From: Acanthosoma haemorrhoidale
Lineage: Eukaryota > Arthropoda > Insecta > Hemiptera > Acanthosomatidae
DNA length: 64,000 nt
Direction: 5' to 3'
Assembly (NCBI GenBank): GCA_930367205.1
Contig: OV884009.1
Span: 35,349,841-35,413,840 of the forward strand
Below the pieces are notes generated by a model that saw only the letters and a list, made by a program, of their open reading frames with translations, did not search any database and was not told the origin of the DNA. The position numbers and the translations under genes are program-made. This document shows positions 45,152 to 57,808 of this stretch, in pieces; positions within the stretch are counted from its first letter, which is position 1; each line of letters begins with the position of its first letter.

Positions 45152-45779
45152 TTCCCTTATTTTAATTATTTTCCTTGGTGCAATATTCCTAGGCCAGTAC
45201 AAAAAAAATTGATTTTCATATAGAAAACGCAGCGAACCAATTTTACCCACTCAGTGCTTCACAAAAAAAAAAAAAGAAAAAAAGAAGTAAATATTACATA
45301 ATAACTTAATTATAAAATAAAACGGTTTAAATGGATATATTGTACGAACACTAGCTGATAGGAATGTACACAGCTCAGATAATAAGATGCATAATTAAAT
45401 CATAAATAAATCCATCACAAAAACGAATAATTTAGTGTTATTTGCAATATTTTACTTACTTACTTTTTTGCAATATACACTTGTAGCTATATAATCGCAT
45501 AATCGTGATAAAGAGATACATAATGTGTGAAACATAAAGAAATAAACACACTATAGTCATTGGAACTGTTTATAAGAAAAGCAAGCTCTTGTTAAGTATT
45601 CAGGGGTAATTCAGTTTATGCATAGTAAAATCAGGTGTCAGTTTTTAATTTATTGGGCGTTTTACAATTAAGGTTTAATCAACTCATTGTATTGATGCTG
45701 CACAATATGTAAAAAAATATTAAATGTGAACGAGTCCTTTTCTATACTATAATCAAACGATTCAAAATCCAAGCTCCAT
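45152..45779. other. No recognised feature
   Basis: AT-rich, without recognised content. Confidence 0.4.
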
Positions 45780-45965
45780 TCAGGGTATTTTTAAATGAGA
45801 TATTGCTCCTTTAAGCCCCCATATTACATCGGGCCCTTTACGATTTGGTGGATGCGTTTTAATAAAATCGTTATCAGCGACAATGGAATGTTTCGTGCCG
45901 TCTGAAAGAATTCTATTCAACGCCATTCCTTTCGAACAGGGCTCTTCTCTGAAAGTGAATGATCA
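45780..45965 (-). other. Possible coding exon, unrecognised (minus strand)
   Basis: Between stops the minus strand reads FREEPCSKGMALNRILSDG, then TKHSIVADNDFIKTHPPNRK and GPDVIWGLKGAISHLK. The composition is unlike the surrounding AT-rich DNA. A candidate splice acceptor (ttcactttcag) ends at 45949 and a candidate donor (GTAATA) begins at 45827, which would define an exon of about 121 nt at 45828-45948. No family is recognised; it could equally be part of an old transposon. Confidence 0.25.
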
Positions 45966-47640
45966 CTTTAAGTTTGATTTTACATTCAAAATACTTAGCA
46001 GGTATTCTCATCAAAGTGTGCAATAATATATCGCCATGAATGCATTGCCAGGGTTTTATAGGGGTCATATAAATGTAAAAATTTTATGAATTTATTGTCT
46101 ATATAGTATCATTTGTTTACTTATTTCGTTTGTTCACGCCTGCTAATACTTTATATTACAATTATAGGAACATACTACTGGTTCTAATAATAATATTACT
46201 GAGTTTTAATTACAGGAAAAACTAAAAAGAAACTCCATTTTCTTTCTACCCTCTAAAGAGAGTTGCTAGGCATACTTGATGACAACACATTCCATGTGAG
46301 GAGATTAGAGTGTGCGAGTGTTACGTTGCGGAAATGTTGGTAGAATATTGTGAGTTTTAATTGTTTTGTTCTAATGACGGTGCTACACCATCTTAAGTTC
46401 TAATCGATTGAGAAGTCTGCGGTATTTATATCTTTGTGCTTTTAGCTGCCCGAAAATTTAAGGTAAGTATACTTGATGTGTCGTTATAAGATGCGAATTT
46501 AACATTGAGCAGTAGAGAGGGAGTAAAGCAATGTAAAAAAGTCAATCCTCTGTCAAAGGTTAGCTCAGCTTATGTCAACCATTCAATTTGTTGAAAAGAA
46601 CGGTTGTCTGTGTATGCGAGAGCCACCTTTAATGTGGTTGATTTAAATTTTATTTTATTTACTTGGCTATAACACAGATTAAGTGATAACGCAGAGTATG
46701 TGTTCTATATTTGATTATAGCATTGTTTTCGTTTCTCTTGAATGAGCCAATCATGCTAAAGTTAATTTCGAATTTGGCGACATATATCAGGAGAACACCT
46801 ACGTCTTAGAAAAATATATGTAGAATCAAAGTTTTTGAAAATTTTATATCATATTTAGGTATACGTTATAGATAGCTCTAACTCTCATTATTTCCGAGAC
46901 AAAGCTGTAAAAAAGTAAAAAATATTTTTTTAAGCACTATTCGTCGAAATTTTCAATATAAATTGCACACTTTTACGATATATATAATACATCAGATTTC
47001 ATAGGGAATTTTTCAATTAGAAGATGAGACTCGTAAGAGTCTCTAACCTAAGATAATGACTGTAAATTATTTTTAAAATTTACTAATGATGTAGACCAAA
47101 AAGGATAGTTTTCGTAATTTTCCAATGGCGAACACAATTAAAGGCATACATATTCAAATAAAGATAAGGATTTTTCATCCACAATCACATGCCGAACCCG
47201 CAAAGTCCATTATTGTCTAATATACCACAAAACCTTGGCACAACCAATAACAATCCTTTGAATACAATAGAGAAATTGTTTGATCAGGTAAAGAGTTCTC
47301 CATGAATAACATTAATGTTCACATGAGAAAATTTACATCTGGCAAATAGAAAGAACTATTGCATCACACTAAAAACAAAAATGACAATGTAAAATAAAGT
47401 AAACTAAACCTTAATACGGAATATAATAATAATTATGAAAGTAAAGATTGTTTGACCGCATTAAGTACATAGCCGGAGATAAAGTCAAGTATAAGAAATA
47501 AAATAATAAACCATGTGCAGAAGTCTGTACATTTCAATTGCATTAAATTAATACAAATAAAACAAAAAGGTAACATACAAACTGATAGCCAACATCTATC
47601 TATACATAACAAACAATTAAATAAAAGTCAAAAAATATAA
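45966..47640. other. No recognised feature
   Basis: AT-rich; only short frames. Confidence 0.4.
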
Positions 47641-47668
47641 TATATTGAATTAATGAACTGTTCCTGCT

Positions 47669-48500
47669 CTAACAAGCGTCACTTTGGATGGCGAGAAAGT
47701 GTTTGAATAGGAGAGCTTTAGAGGATCGTAAGAATGAAGCATGACGGATATTAAGAGGTAGAAAATTGCAGAGTGTAGTAGAGTGAGCAAGGAAGTACCG
47801 ATGGTATGCTGCAGTTTTGAGGGCAGGAATATAGAGGTCAGAGAGACGGAATCTTGTTTTCTTGTGGACTGAGGATTTGAAATGCAGAATATCGTATGTA
47901 AGGGGCGATGAGAATGGATGGTTTAAAAAGAATGGGTCGAGGAAATATTGTGCACAGAAAAAGGGGAAGAGCCACGCTAGACGCTTGGCGTAGAGCTGCG
48001 AGACTATCTGATCCCAAAGACAAATCTAACGAAAGGATTCATGATTCGCTTCATGTTGTCCTCGAGGCCCCCATACACCACAGCCATAGTCAAAGTGAAG
48101 GAAAATGAGGCAGGAAGCAAGGAGTTGACGTGTAGGCTAGCGGAGTAGATGGCGAGATCGATGAAATAGTTTTAGGGTACCTATTGACCAACAGGAGTTA
48201 TGTTGGTTCCAAGAAAGGGTTTGGTCAATGGTTATTTCTTGGTTTTTGACGGTGAAGCAGAAAATGATTGGGAGGTTTAAAGTGGGAATATTTGCAAAAG
48301 ATCTGAGGAGGAAACTGGAGCCTATTTGATCTAGGCCTCCCGTTTTCTTGGCAAAAGTAGCTGAAAATCGTGGGGGGGGGGAGAAGAACAAATAGAGTGG
48401 GGATTCTTCAGCGTACAGGAGGTGGATAGAGGTAGGGAGATTGGTTATGTAACAACTAAAAAGAAGGGGAGTAATGTCCGATCTCCAGGCTAGGTCTGAG
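47669..48500 (-). pseudogene. LINE-C ORF2 remnant (RT to C-terminus)
   Basis: Minus strand, 5' to 3': SPLLFSCYITNLPTSIHLLY at about 48470, the stretch before the catalytic box, with A-E-E in place of A-D-D; TIDQTLSWNQH; then LIFLHFDYGCGVWG; LYIPALKTAAYHRYFLAHS; and finally LCNFLPLNIRHASF and ALLFKHFLAIQSDAC-stop at 47669. This is the order seen in CR1/Jockey-type ORF2 proteins. The frame shifts several times and the catalytic box is changed, so it is inactive. A second remnant of the family is at 20644-20783. Confidence 0.7.
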
Positions 48501-49234
48501 ATTACTAGTTGTGAACGGTTAGAGAGAAATGATGTGTTACGTAGCTAACTCACTTTATTCAAATTATTTACATTTCAAGTAACTGCCCAAACAAGAATTT
48601 AATTAAAGATTAATATCCTTTACCATAATACATTACTGTATTATCCATCAGCTCTAATTAAATATTTATTGTATTGTATGCAATTTCGAATAAATCATTT
48701 TACGGAAAGAGACAAGAGAAAGTTCAAGCAAAGTTTATATTTGGCCAAGATGACTACCATAATACAACCACGGCTATCACCCCTTAGGATATAAACTAAA
48801 CAAGATACGAAAAAATTGTTCATAATTCAGAGAACCAAATGGCTGTGGGTTTTCAGGAGGAATTTCATAACCAGCGCACGAATGGGGACACTAAACCTTT
48901 GTTAGTGGTATAGAGCAGAAAACGGGTTCATTTTTTGGTCTGAAGGGGGGAAAAAAAATACAGCCTGGGAAAAAGAGAAGAAAAATAAATAAAAAGCTTT
49001 GATGTCCTGCTCGTTGGAAGATCTTTGTTGTCTGTCTTCGGTTTTGGCAAACTAAGAAAAGTTCTGCTCCTGGAACGTTTTCTTTGTGACACTGATACGC
49101 GTTTTCAACGGGTTAAATCTGATGTAAAATATGCAATTACTGTTTTAATTTTTACAATCAAAGCACTATTAATACCTATGAATTTTCATATATACAAATA
49201 ATTTTAATTAAGGAATATATATTTAGTAACCAAG
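48501..49234. other. No recognised feature
   Basis: AT-rich, without recognised content. Confidence 0.4.
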
Positions 49235-49851
49235 AATAGAGCTATTGGGGACAGCAAAAAAGTCGAACATCAAGCGCATCCAATCCTTTCAATCAAAAGT
49301 CCCGAGAACAATATTAAATGCCCCTTATTATGTCAGCAATAAAACCCTTCATAATGATCTTAATATACCCTACATTCTTGAACTCATTCCTTCCAAATTC
49401 ATGAAATTCCATAGTGACCTATCCAACCACCCTAATCCCGTAGCACAGTCATTGCACTGCTCCACTCATCCCTATAATCCTCCTCGGAGACTGAAACGGT
49501 ATTGGCCTCGTGACCTGCTATAAATGGGCGACAGTGGGAGTCCTGGCAATGGCCAGTTTCTCCAATCATGTCCTGAGCGTTTGTTGCTCTCGCGCTCTTG
49601 GTCAGCCTCCACCGGCTCGTATCCGGTGTGGCGGACGGGGGAGCCTGGGGGGCTTCCCAATATTCCGCTTCCTCCTTTGTATGTGAGGGAGGCAACAACC
49701 ATGTGGACTTGGGGGGCCCCTGGGCTGTTTGTAAATATTGTATGAATGTGTGAGTGAATGATGAATTGTAAATATGGTATGAATGAAAACATTTATCCTA
49801 ATTACTTATTGCCTATTAATTAAGGCAGATTGTAATTTCCTCCTAATAAAA
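49235..49851 (+). mobile_element. LINE-A copy with open ORF2 C-terminus and complete 3' UTR
   Basis: The open frame 49245-49523 encodes GTAKKSNIKRIQSFQSKVPR, then NAPYYVSNKTLHNDLNIPYI, SKFMKFHSDLSNHPNPVAQS and PRRLKRYWPRDLL-stop with no internal stop, the cleanest reading of this C-terminus in the window. The 3' UTR runs to the aataaaattg tail. The 5' truncation point is near 49235; no exact flanking duplication was found. Confidence 0.9.
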
Positions 49852-50598
49852 TTGAATGATGGTACAATCAAAGCTTGTTATAGAGGAATCTCAATCTACT
49901 TATGAAGCCATTAGCGATGGCGAGCTGTAGCACCAGATACTCAAGTATAGTTCGAATGAACCATATACTGAAATGCTGAATCGGGAATGAAATTTGAACT
50001 AGTGAAATATAAGCGATGAGTGACAAATGTAGGAAGACAGTCGGGAAAAGAGAAAAAAAAAAACAGTTCTCAGGCTATTGCAAGGAATAACAAGTTATTG
50101 AGAAACTTATGTTTATGTTAGGTATATTAATGCATTTGCACGGAAACTACATGCTGGTGCATATTTGAAAAAAAAATGGCCAAAATTTCCTATTCATGTC
50201 TGGTAAAACTTAGAGGAAACATATTCGCAAATGAGATGCTAATGTCAAATAACATTTAGAAAAAACACTGTCGGACAATCAAACTGTCTTTTCACTATCA
50301 TTTGACAGTTCCTATTTTTGACAACGTGATGCAGCTTCATAATAATTAGCATTCCCCGTTTTTTCAGTTAAATGTTCCTTATTTTTTTCGAAGAAGGACA
50401 TAAGCTTGCGGCTTGGCAGTTGTTTTTTTTTATGTTCTTTAAACATAAAGCTGCAGGTTGCAACAGCTATTAATCGTTTAATTATTTACCAATGCGTGCC
50501 ACTTTAATAACCGTTGAGATAACCGTTGAATAACCGAGCAGATGGCCGTTAGCTTTAACTATCAAGAACCTATCATAATATACAAGATAATATAACGT

Positions 50599-50663
<65 letters not shown>

Positions 50664-51486
50664 ATTATATTACATGTTTATCTGGATCTGTGAGCTAGAA
50701 ATAAAGAAGTAGATAAATTACATTTTTGCTATTTTTTTTTTAAATATGGTCTAGATACTTAAATACTTTATTTCCTAATCGAGGGCGAAAAACATTTATT
50801 TAAAGTAAGGTGAAGCTATACGCAAAGTAGAACATTTTTGGAATTCAATTTCCGATCCTCTTAAGTTATTCTAATATAATACCAGAGCTCAGATTTCTTT
50901 CATGTCGCTTTGACGGTTTCTTTGTTTCAGATAGAACTGAATTATTCCTTTGAAGCATTTATCAGATTAAATGAAACCCTTCATGGTTAAGTGGCTTTTA
51001 TTGAATAAAAAAAAAAATAGAATGAATATCTTTTCTTCAACTGATCTTAAAATCTTGAGGGATCTCTCAACCAACTCTTTAAACCTCAGCGAGTCAAAGG
51101 TAAATGTTTTAAAGTCATTTTTTTTAAGATCGTTATTTTTATTTTATTGGTGATGGATACCGGAAAATAAAACAAGAGAGTTTTTTTAGATTCTTGGATA
51201 CTGATTTGGTTACACAATATCCGGGGCTCTACTCTTAAACATACTTATTCATCTGCAGTCTAGCTGTATGAGATATTTTCAAATCAATCTGGAATTAAAA
51301 TTATATTCCATAACACGGTCTACACTGATTATTTTTCAATTATGTTGTTCATGACAAAAAAAGTCACAACTCTAAAACTATTTCTAATTCAAGGTTTGAA
51401 TTTATTTTTCTATTGGTTCAAGGCATAGAAACAACGTGTTGAGTATTGTTGGGTACTTGATATAATCCAAGAAGAATTGGATTTTC
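49852..51486. other. No recognised gene; (AT)n microsatellite at 50602-50656
   Basis: AT-rich with a 55-bp alternating A/T tract. Nothing else is recognised. Confidence 0.5.
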
Positions 51487-51860
51487 ATCTCTATAATCCT
51501 CGTCAGAGACTAAAACGGCAGTGGCCTCGTGACCTACTATAAATAGGTGACATTGAAAGTCCTGGCCAGTTTCTCCAATCATGGCCTGAGCGTATGAGCG
51601 CTCTTCGCCAGCCTCCACTGGGTCGTATCCGGTGACCCATGTGACGGAGGAGCGTAGGGGACTTTCCAATACTCCGCTTCCTCTTTTGCAAGCGAGGGAG
51701 GTGACAACCATGTGGATTTGGGTGGTCTCTGGGCTGTTTCTAAATACCGTATGAATGAGGGAGTGAAAGAAAATGTAAATATGATATGAATGAAAACATT
51801 TATCACAATTACTTATTGCCTAATAAGGCAGATTGTAATTTTATCACAATAAAGAAGTAT
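51487..51860 (+). mobile_element. LINE-A copy, last codons and 3' UTR
   Basis: Starts at tctctataatcctcgtcaga and ends at cacaataaagaagtatt. Small deletions are present in the 3' UTR (for example before ggccagtttctccaatcatg). Open frames on the minus strand are artefacts. Confidence 0.85.
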
Positions 51861-52507
51861 TATAATTAAATTTATTGGTTTTAAAGAAATTTTATCTACC
51901 AAGTTGGTTATACAAATGCAACTAAGTATATTTTATCAAATCAGGACTAAATTTTTTTCTGTAAAAATGAGGGTCATGTTAAACGAGTAGCAGTTAGCAG
52001 TCCTGTGCTAAGATCATACTCAAATATTTTCGCTGTAGGGTGTATTTTAATTTTTAAGGGCGTGGTTTTTTCCCTTTTTATCTTTATTAGTTTATTCATA
52101 TCTGCCAAAGTACAATTTAATGAGGAGTCGTTGTAACACAAGTCGTTAAGTGAGATAAGAAATAATAGAAAATCAAGTCACGTGTGGTGGTTATACCATC
52201 AAATGTTTAAGGGATTCGATGGCAATGACATTTTGTAATTTTATTCCATTAATGCACTACACATACACATAATATTGATTAGGCCGTTGAGATTTTTAGC
52301 ATGAGAGCTGTTTATTGAGATAGAAAAAATAAATTTTATTACGATCAATTATTAATAATTGACTAATTAAAATTGTTTGTAAGGTTGATTCATATTATCT
52401 CTGGAGCATTGTAAAATATCATTCAAAAAAATATTGCGAATACAATTTTTATAACCATTTTAATGAAAGTTTGAAGCTATTGTTAAAACATTATTCCTAA
52501 TTAGAAA
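51861..52507. other. No recognised feature
   Basis: AT-rich, without recognised content. Confidence 0.4.
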
Positions 52508-52681
52508 GTCGAGATATTTAATGTTATATCCTATTAAAAATTAATGAACTGTCTGTTTGTATCAATACCAAGTAATTAATTAACTAATAAAGCTTTACAA
52601 TATTGTTGTGGAGCCAACACTATTTTTTCGATTCAGAATCTCCGGTTAAAACATGATGTCTCAAGGTAAAAATAGAACTAA
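52508..52681 (+). repeat. Unclassified repeat, copy 1 of a pair with 55175-55360
   Basis: Shares gtcgagat-tttaatgttata, taaaaattaatgaactgt, ttacaatattgttgtggag and a final tctcaaggtaaaaa-tagaac with 55175-55360, in direct orientation. No coding potential is seen. Confidence 0.75.
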
Positions 52682-54579
52682 ATTGACCGACAGAAACCCT
52701 GGGTTCAGACGCCAACAAAAACGTTACGCCCACTGATCCGTGGAACTAATAGCTAGTTTAGAACATTTGTTTCAGGGGCGCTTCGTAATATTCTCACATA
52801 GATTTTATATTTGTCGAGCCGTTAGTGTTACTTTTTTTTTCAATTATCTGATGGAAACAGCCGAACGACCTAATAATGATTCAAAATTAAAAAAAGAAAA
52901 GGAATTTACAAAAAACAATCAGATATAAAAGCAATGCTATAAAAATACTATGACCGAGGCCAATCATCCCAACAGCTAAGCCTATAGGCACTTACAATTA
53001 GTATCTGGTTTAATGACCTACTCTGAAGCGAACGGCCACTATATAAGAGGAATGATTTAGCTTGAGGAGGCTCAGCTGTTAAGAGTTAAGTACCTTTGTA
53101 AAGTACTCCTAAACCTGTTACTATAATATCTCTATGGCTCATAAAACCTCGTCTCCGAATTAATGGAAAACCCTCTGCCTCCTTCTGCCGTGTTGGCTTT
53201 AGAAACGGAAAGTTAAATTTGCCATGCGGGCATTTAAAAAAGTTCCCTCCTAGAGCAATGTTTCAGATACTCAATTACAGACAAAATTAAATCCTGGCAT
53301 TAAGTTGTCTTGTCTAATTAACCGATTGAGATCACATACAGCAATTATATGTATGAAATTAATCTTCAAATAATATGAAAAAAACATCTGAGACTAACTC
53401 CCCTTAGAGTAATTGTACTAACCATATTCAGTCTTATACTATCATTCTAAATAATAAAACAAATTCTTAAGGGGAAAGGACAATAAAGTATATTTAATAA
53501 AAAGCAATTTCAGAAACTGTCGATTAATGAGCTGAAAATGGCTGATACTATGTGGTGGGGGAAATTGTACCCCACATGTCTAGCCGAGGGTTAAGAGTAA
53601 ACAAAATCATCTTCATTACCCAAAAAGAAAACAAAGCATGGCTTTAGATACACGGATCAGTAACTTTCAGTATGTTCTTTATAGCTGATATACCCCCGTG
53701 GCTTTGCTGCAAATCTCATGCATCAGTAGACATGATCAAAGGGCGGATATCAGTCAAAAGAATTTCGTCCGCCGTTTAGAATTCGCAGCTCTGAAGAATC
53801 CCGGGTAAGAGTGATTGCGTACTTCTCATCACTCAGTCTCCTTGGAGATCTCCATCCCATTCCAATTACAATTGCAAGGCGGCAGATGTACAACAGCTTG
53901 AATAACTGGGGACAGGGTAGGTGAATTAATGACGGACACCAGGAGAGGGCTGAAAGACGGTGGTGCACCGGATAAGAGATTGCCAGGGTCGGGACCCGGA
54001 ATGGAAACCCTTCGAGAACATCACAAAATATTTATATGGCTCCTCACTTAGGAGATTGCTCTCATTCCTCAGATGAATATCGCTCCTTCGCTGATAGCAT
54101 CGCGACTTTTGGCTCACAACATTACTATGCATATCTTGTTAGAGTAAATTATTACAACACTCAATATTTCAAAATACAATAAAGATGAAAAGTTACATTT
54201 TCAAATTCAAAATACTCATATTAAATTTTCATTTGTGAATAATGACTATAACGCGATAACACTATATGAAAAATGCCACAAAATGAGTCTATCCAATTAT
54301 TTTTTTTATTTTTATTTCAGTCAAATGTTTGCCTAGCAGGCAGAACTATGAATGAAATAATTTTTCAAAATCATTCACTCTCTTTTAACATTAGGTAGCT
54401 CTATTTTATTTTTGATCGTTATCCCAAAACGGGGTTTCCCCATTTCTCGTGATGCAGCCACATACGTAAGGTGTATTGTCCCCTGTGGTGGGCGTATTTC
54501 AGTTGGAACACTTTAATGATATTATTGTACAACATATAAACAAGTAAAATGTAGCAACTTGAAATAAAACAAATAAACA
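52682..54579. other. No recognised gene; GC-richer part at 53720-54120
   Basis: The 53720-54120 part is near-balanced in GC and has two overlapping minus-strand frames of 72 and 68 codons that I do not recognise. It could be a decayed element or exon. Confidence 0.35.
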
Positions 54580-54641
54580 AACATTTTATTAAGCAATTTA
54601 AATTTAATTTTAAGAAAATTTAAATTGCTTAATAAAATGTT
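54580..54641. repeat. Perfect 26-bp inverted repeat with 10-nt loop
   Basis: Arms 54580-54605 and 54616-54641 are exact complements (left arm starts aacattttattaagcaattt). Such long perfect arms in unique sequence suggest a recent palindromic duplication, a hairpin MITE, or a hairpin RNA if transcribed. Confidence 0.9.
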
Positions 54642-55174
54642 CGTTTCTTCTTCGACTAAAACTAACGTATCCTGTATTTACAGTTTTAACTTATTAATTA
54701 ATCTACTGTAACTATACTACATCTTAACGTCTTCGAAGCTACGGCAATTTTTTTGAGTTTTTACTGTGGTCCTCATCTTTTCCTTCCTCTTCCTCAGACT
54801 TTGATCTCTTCTGCTATCCAAGTTATGTGTAAAATGAGCTGTTCTTTAGTTTTAAAAATATAACCTTTAATAAAATTCATGTTTATTTGCAAAAATCTAT
54901 AAAAGTCTAACCCCTTCCGTTTTACTACTGCTATAAAAACAATATTCTTACTGCTAATTAAAACAATATTCAATTCAACCAGCAATCAAATCACTTGGTT
55001 GCATTGCGGGTACTGTATAGATACGGCGCCGTTGTGTATCATTGCCATCGTTTTGTCCAACCGTTTTATATCCCAGCCTATCCAATTGTCATTATATCAC
55101 TTTCGTTATGATGATTGATATAATGTGTATAAAAGTTCAAGGTGAATGTAGAATACAGACGTACCCTGCATACC
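54642..55174. other. No recognised feature
   Basis: AT-rich spacer. Confidence 0.4.
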
Positions 55175-55360
55175 GTCGAGATCTTTAATGTTATATCTAA
55201 TTAAAAATTAATGAACTGTACGAGTGTATCAATCCCAAGTGATTAATTAACTAATCAAATTTTACAATATTGTTGTGGAGTCAATACTCATTTTTCGATT
55301 CAGAACCAAACGGGTTCTCAGGTTAAAATGCCATCTCTCAAGGTAAAAAATAGAACTAAA
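55175..55360 (+). repeat. Unclassified repeat, copy 2 of the pair with 52508-52681
   Basis: Same block order as copy 1, with an added short segment (caaacgggttct) before the final block. Confidence 0.75.
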
Positions 55361-56412
55361 CCTTTCTTGAGAAATTTTTACAATGTAGGATAATGTCTTA
55401 TGTTGTTATAAACCTTGTGTCTGATGTGTAAGAATTACAGTCAAATAAGCGACTGTAAAAACTTTTTACTTTTTTAATTTATTAATATTTTTCTTCCTGG
55501 CGTAGATTTTCAGTTTAGAAATGATTTTGTCGAATAGGTTATACCTGCATGTTCGAGACTGCTTATTGCAAAACGAACGTTACATTTAGACTCTCTCCTT
55601 GAGTCAGAGAAGGATATTAAATCAGACAACAATATAGGGGCCTCTCCTGGTGCCGAAAAATCATTTTAAAAACTCAACTCCTGAAGAGAAGGGGGGCTAT
55701 TACCGCTAATCTGGCTGGCCTGGCTCCGGCCACTCCTAACAATTTGCATTTTAATTATTAAAGGTTCCGCAAAGAACCATTCAAGATATGGATTAGGAAA
55801 ATGTGATGTTTTTATAAGGGCTTGCGAGAGGGGGGGAGCTTATTAGATGAGACTTTGCTTAAATTGCCTCCACACTGTGGCCACCCTAGCCCGCTACTTT
55901 GGCCCTTCAGCTACCCACTTAAGGAATCCACATTTATTAGAGGTTCAATCTCTCTCTTGATGCCCTTATTTGCATGTAAAAAATGGGAGCGGCCCTTGTA
56001 ACCCGTCCCTTTTAGTCTTTCTTATATACAAAATCTTTCCTGAGCTCCTTCTTAATTGGTTGTCACGTGTGTCTGAGAGTGATTTGAATGTGTCATACCT
56101 CATAAAAAAGGCTAAAGGTATTGATTATCACCGATCATCATTCTGACTTGACAACGAATTAACCAGTTAACGAATTGATCAGTTAAATCACAATTTCATT
56201 TTTATTGTTGTATAAATCAATTTTTTTAAATTTAAATTTAATAAATATTTTAAACATGGATTATGAGCTACACTGTACTTTTTAATTTGAATATTTTTTT
56301 GTTTATTTACCTTTTATCATGCTACGTGCAACATACTCTTTGATAACTAGTACCAGTGGTATTTAATATTTCGTTTTACATGGAGTGTGTAGCAATAAAA
56401 AACTTTTTAGGC
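55361..56412. other. No recognised feature
   Basis: The part from 55620 to 56060 is GC-richer than the rest but has no open frame I recognise. Confidence 0.4.
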
Positions 56413-56487
56413 TCAAAACTTTATTGTGATAAAATTACAATCTGCCTGATTGGGCGATAAGTAGTTGTGGCAAATGTTCTCATTCGT
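56413..56487 (-). mobile_element. Very short LINE-A 3' end copy
   Basis: caaaactttattgtgataaa, then acaatctgcctgattgggcg and atgttctcattcgtaaa: only about the last 75 bp of LINE-A, in reverse. No exact target duplication was found. Confidence 0.8.
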
Positions 56488-57794
56488 AAAAATAAATATT
56501 ACAATAGGAAGTTTCAATTCATCATATGAAAAAATTAAATTTTTATTATTATTTTTATTTATTGTTATTATTAGTAATTTAAGTTTGGACAATAAAGTGT
56601 ATTTAACGAACAGGAACAACCTTGGCACTCATTTTTCGTTGAATTTATATCCTTCTATTTATTTTTATTATTTGCTAGTTAGTCACTATGTGCATAGATT
56701 AATGTCTAGGCCTTAAATTTATCATTTATTGTACCCCTCTGAAGTCATGGAGAATTTGATCTATTAAAAATAAACGCCTTTTAAGCGTTACTATAGAAGA
56801 AAAACATAATAAGTATGTACATAATCTTGACTAAAAAATAAGACCGGTAGGCTAATTGTAAGACTAAGATGGACTGAGTAACAAATACCTTTTTAGTTGT
56901 TGAATAATTATTGACGCCTGCAGAATAAAATCAGTTCACAAAGAAAACCTATCTCAGATGTATGATTATTAATATTTTTGCATTTTATGATTTACTGCTG
57001 CTTCTGAGGCAGTTCGATATGTTTTTTCGTGTACAACATATTATAATTCATATCTATTAAAGTGAAACATCTTAAGATGAGGGTAGAAGTTATTTCTGTG
57101 GGGTCGCCTACAAAGTAATAAAACCACTGTTAAAAGAGTGCTGTTGGTTAATGTAATTGATCCGTCGTAACTTCATATGCTAGTGATTTTGGTGTTTATG
57201 AACCGCAGTCACTTGGTTTGAGTAATATTCTTTGTTTTATTAAGCCAGTAAAATTATGGTTTTTACTCATTATTTAGTAGTTAAAATTGACGTAATACTT
57301 AAATTGTTTTTTTTTAAATAAGGTCGAACTAGTTAAAATTAATAATTGGCTTTAAGATGTTTTTACCACCTTGTGAAAGTTTCCTTTTTAAAATTTCTAA
57401 TGTATTTTAACTTGGTTTCAATTGTTAATATTTCCATTTTAAAACTTTTGCCGTCAAACTCGAACACTAAATTCAAAAGCATGGTTTGCTTACTTGTCCA
57501 ATTAGAGTAGGGAAGTAAGTTTATTGCGATTAAAAAAAAAAAAGTTCTTCTAGCCTGAGTACAAACGATTCAAAGTTAACTGATTTGAAGATAAGTAAAA
57601 TCAGTGGGTGTGAGAAGCTTTTTTTACCCTTTTCATTTAATAAGTTATCGCTTTATTCTGGTTTAGAAATGATTTCCTCAAAAATATTTTAGTGAGTGGG
57701 GTTGTATAATTTGGAGTATTTTAATATTTTCTTCTATAATTATAAGTTATAAGTGGTTACCACTTATTTGTTAAAAAGAATAACCCGTGCTAAC
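56488..57794. other. No recognised feature
   Basis: AT-rich. Opposite-strand frames of 71 and 83 codons at 56413-56716 overlap each other and the LINE-A tail and look like chance. Confidence 0.4.
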
Positions 57795-57808
57795 TATAAA
57801 ATAATCTT

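Noticed and set aside
47838..48391. Short frames on both strands at 47838-48391
   Set aside because: They are pieces and shadows of the frameshifted LINE-C remnant, not separate genes.
49432..49792. Overlapping minus and plus frames of 73-106 codons
   Set aside because: They lie on the LINE-A ORF2 end and 3' UTR; similar frames recur at every copy (35806, 40580, 51418) because the 3' UTR is GC-rich and stop-poor.
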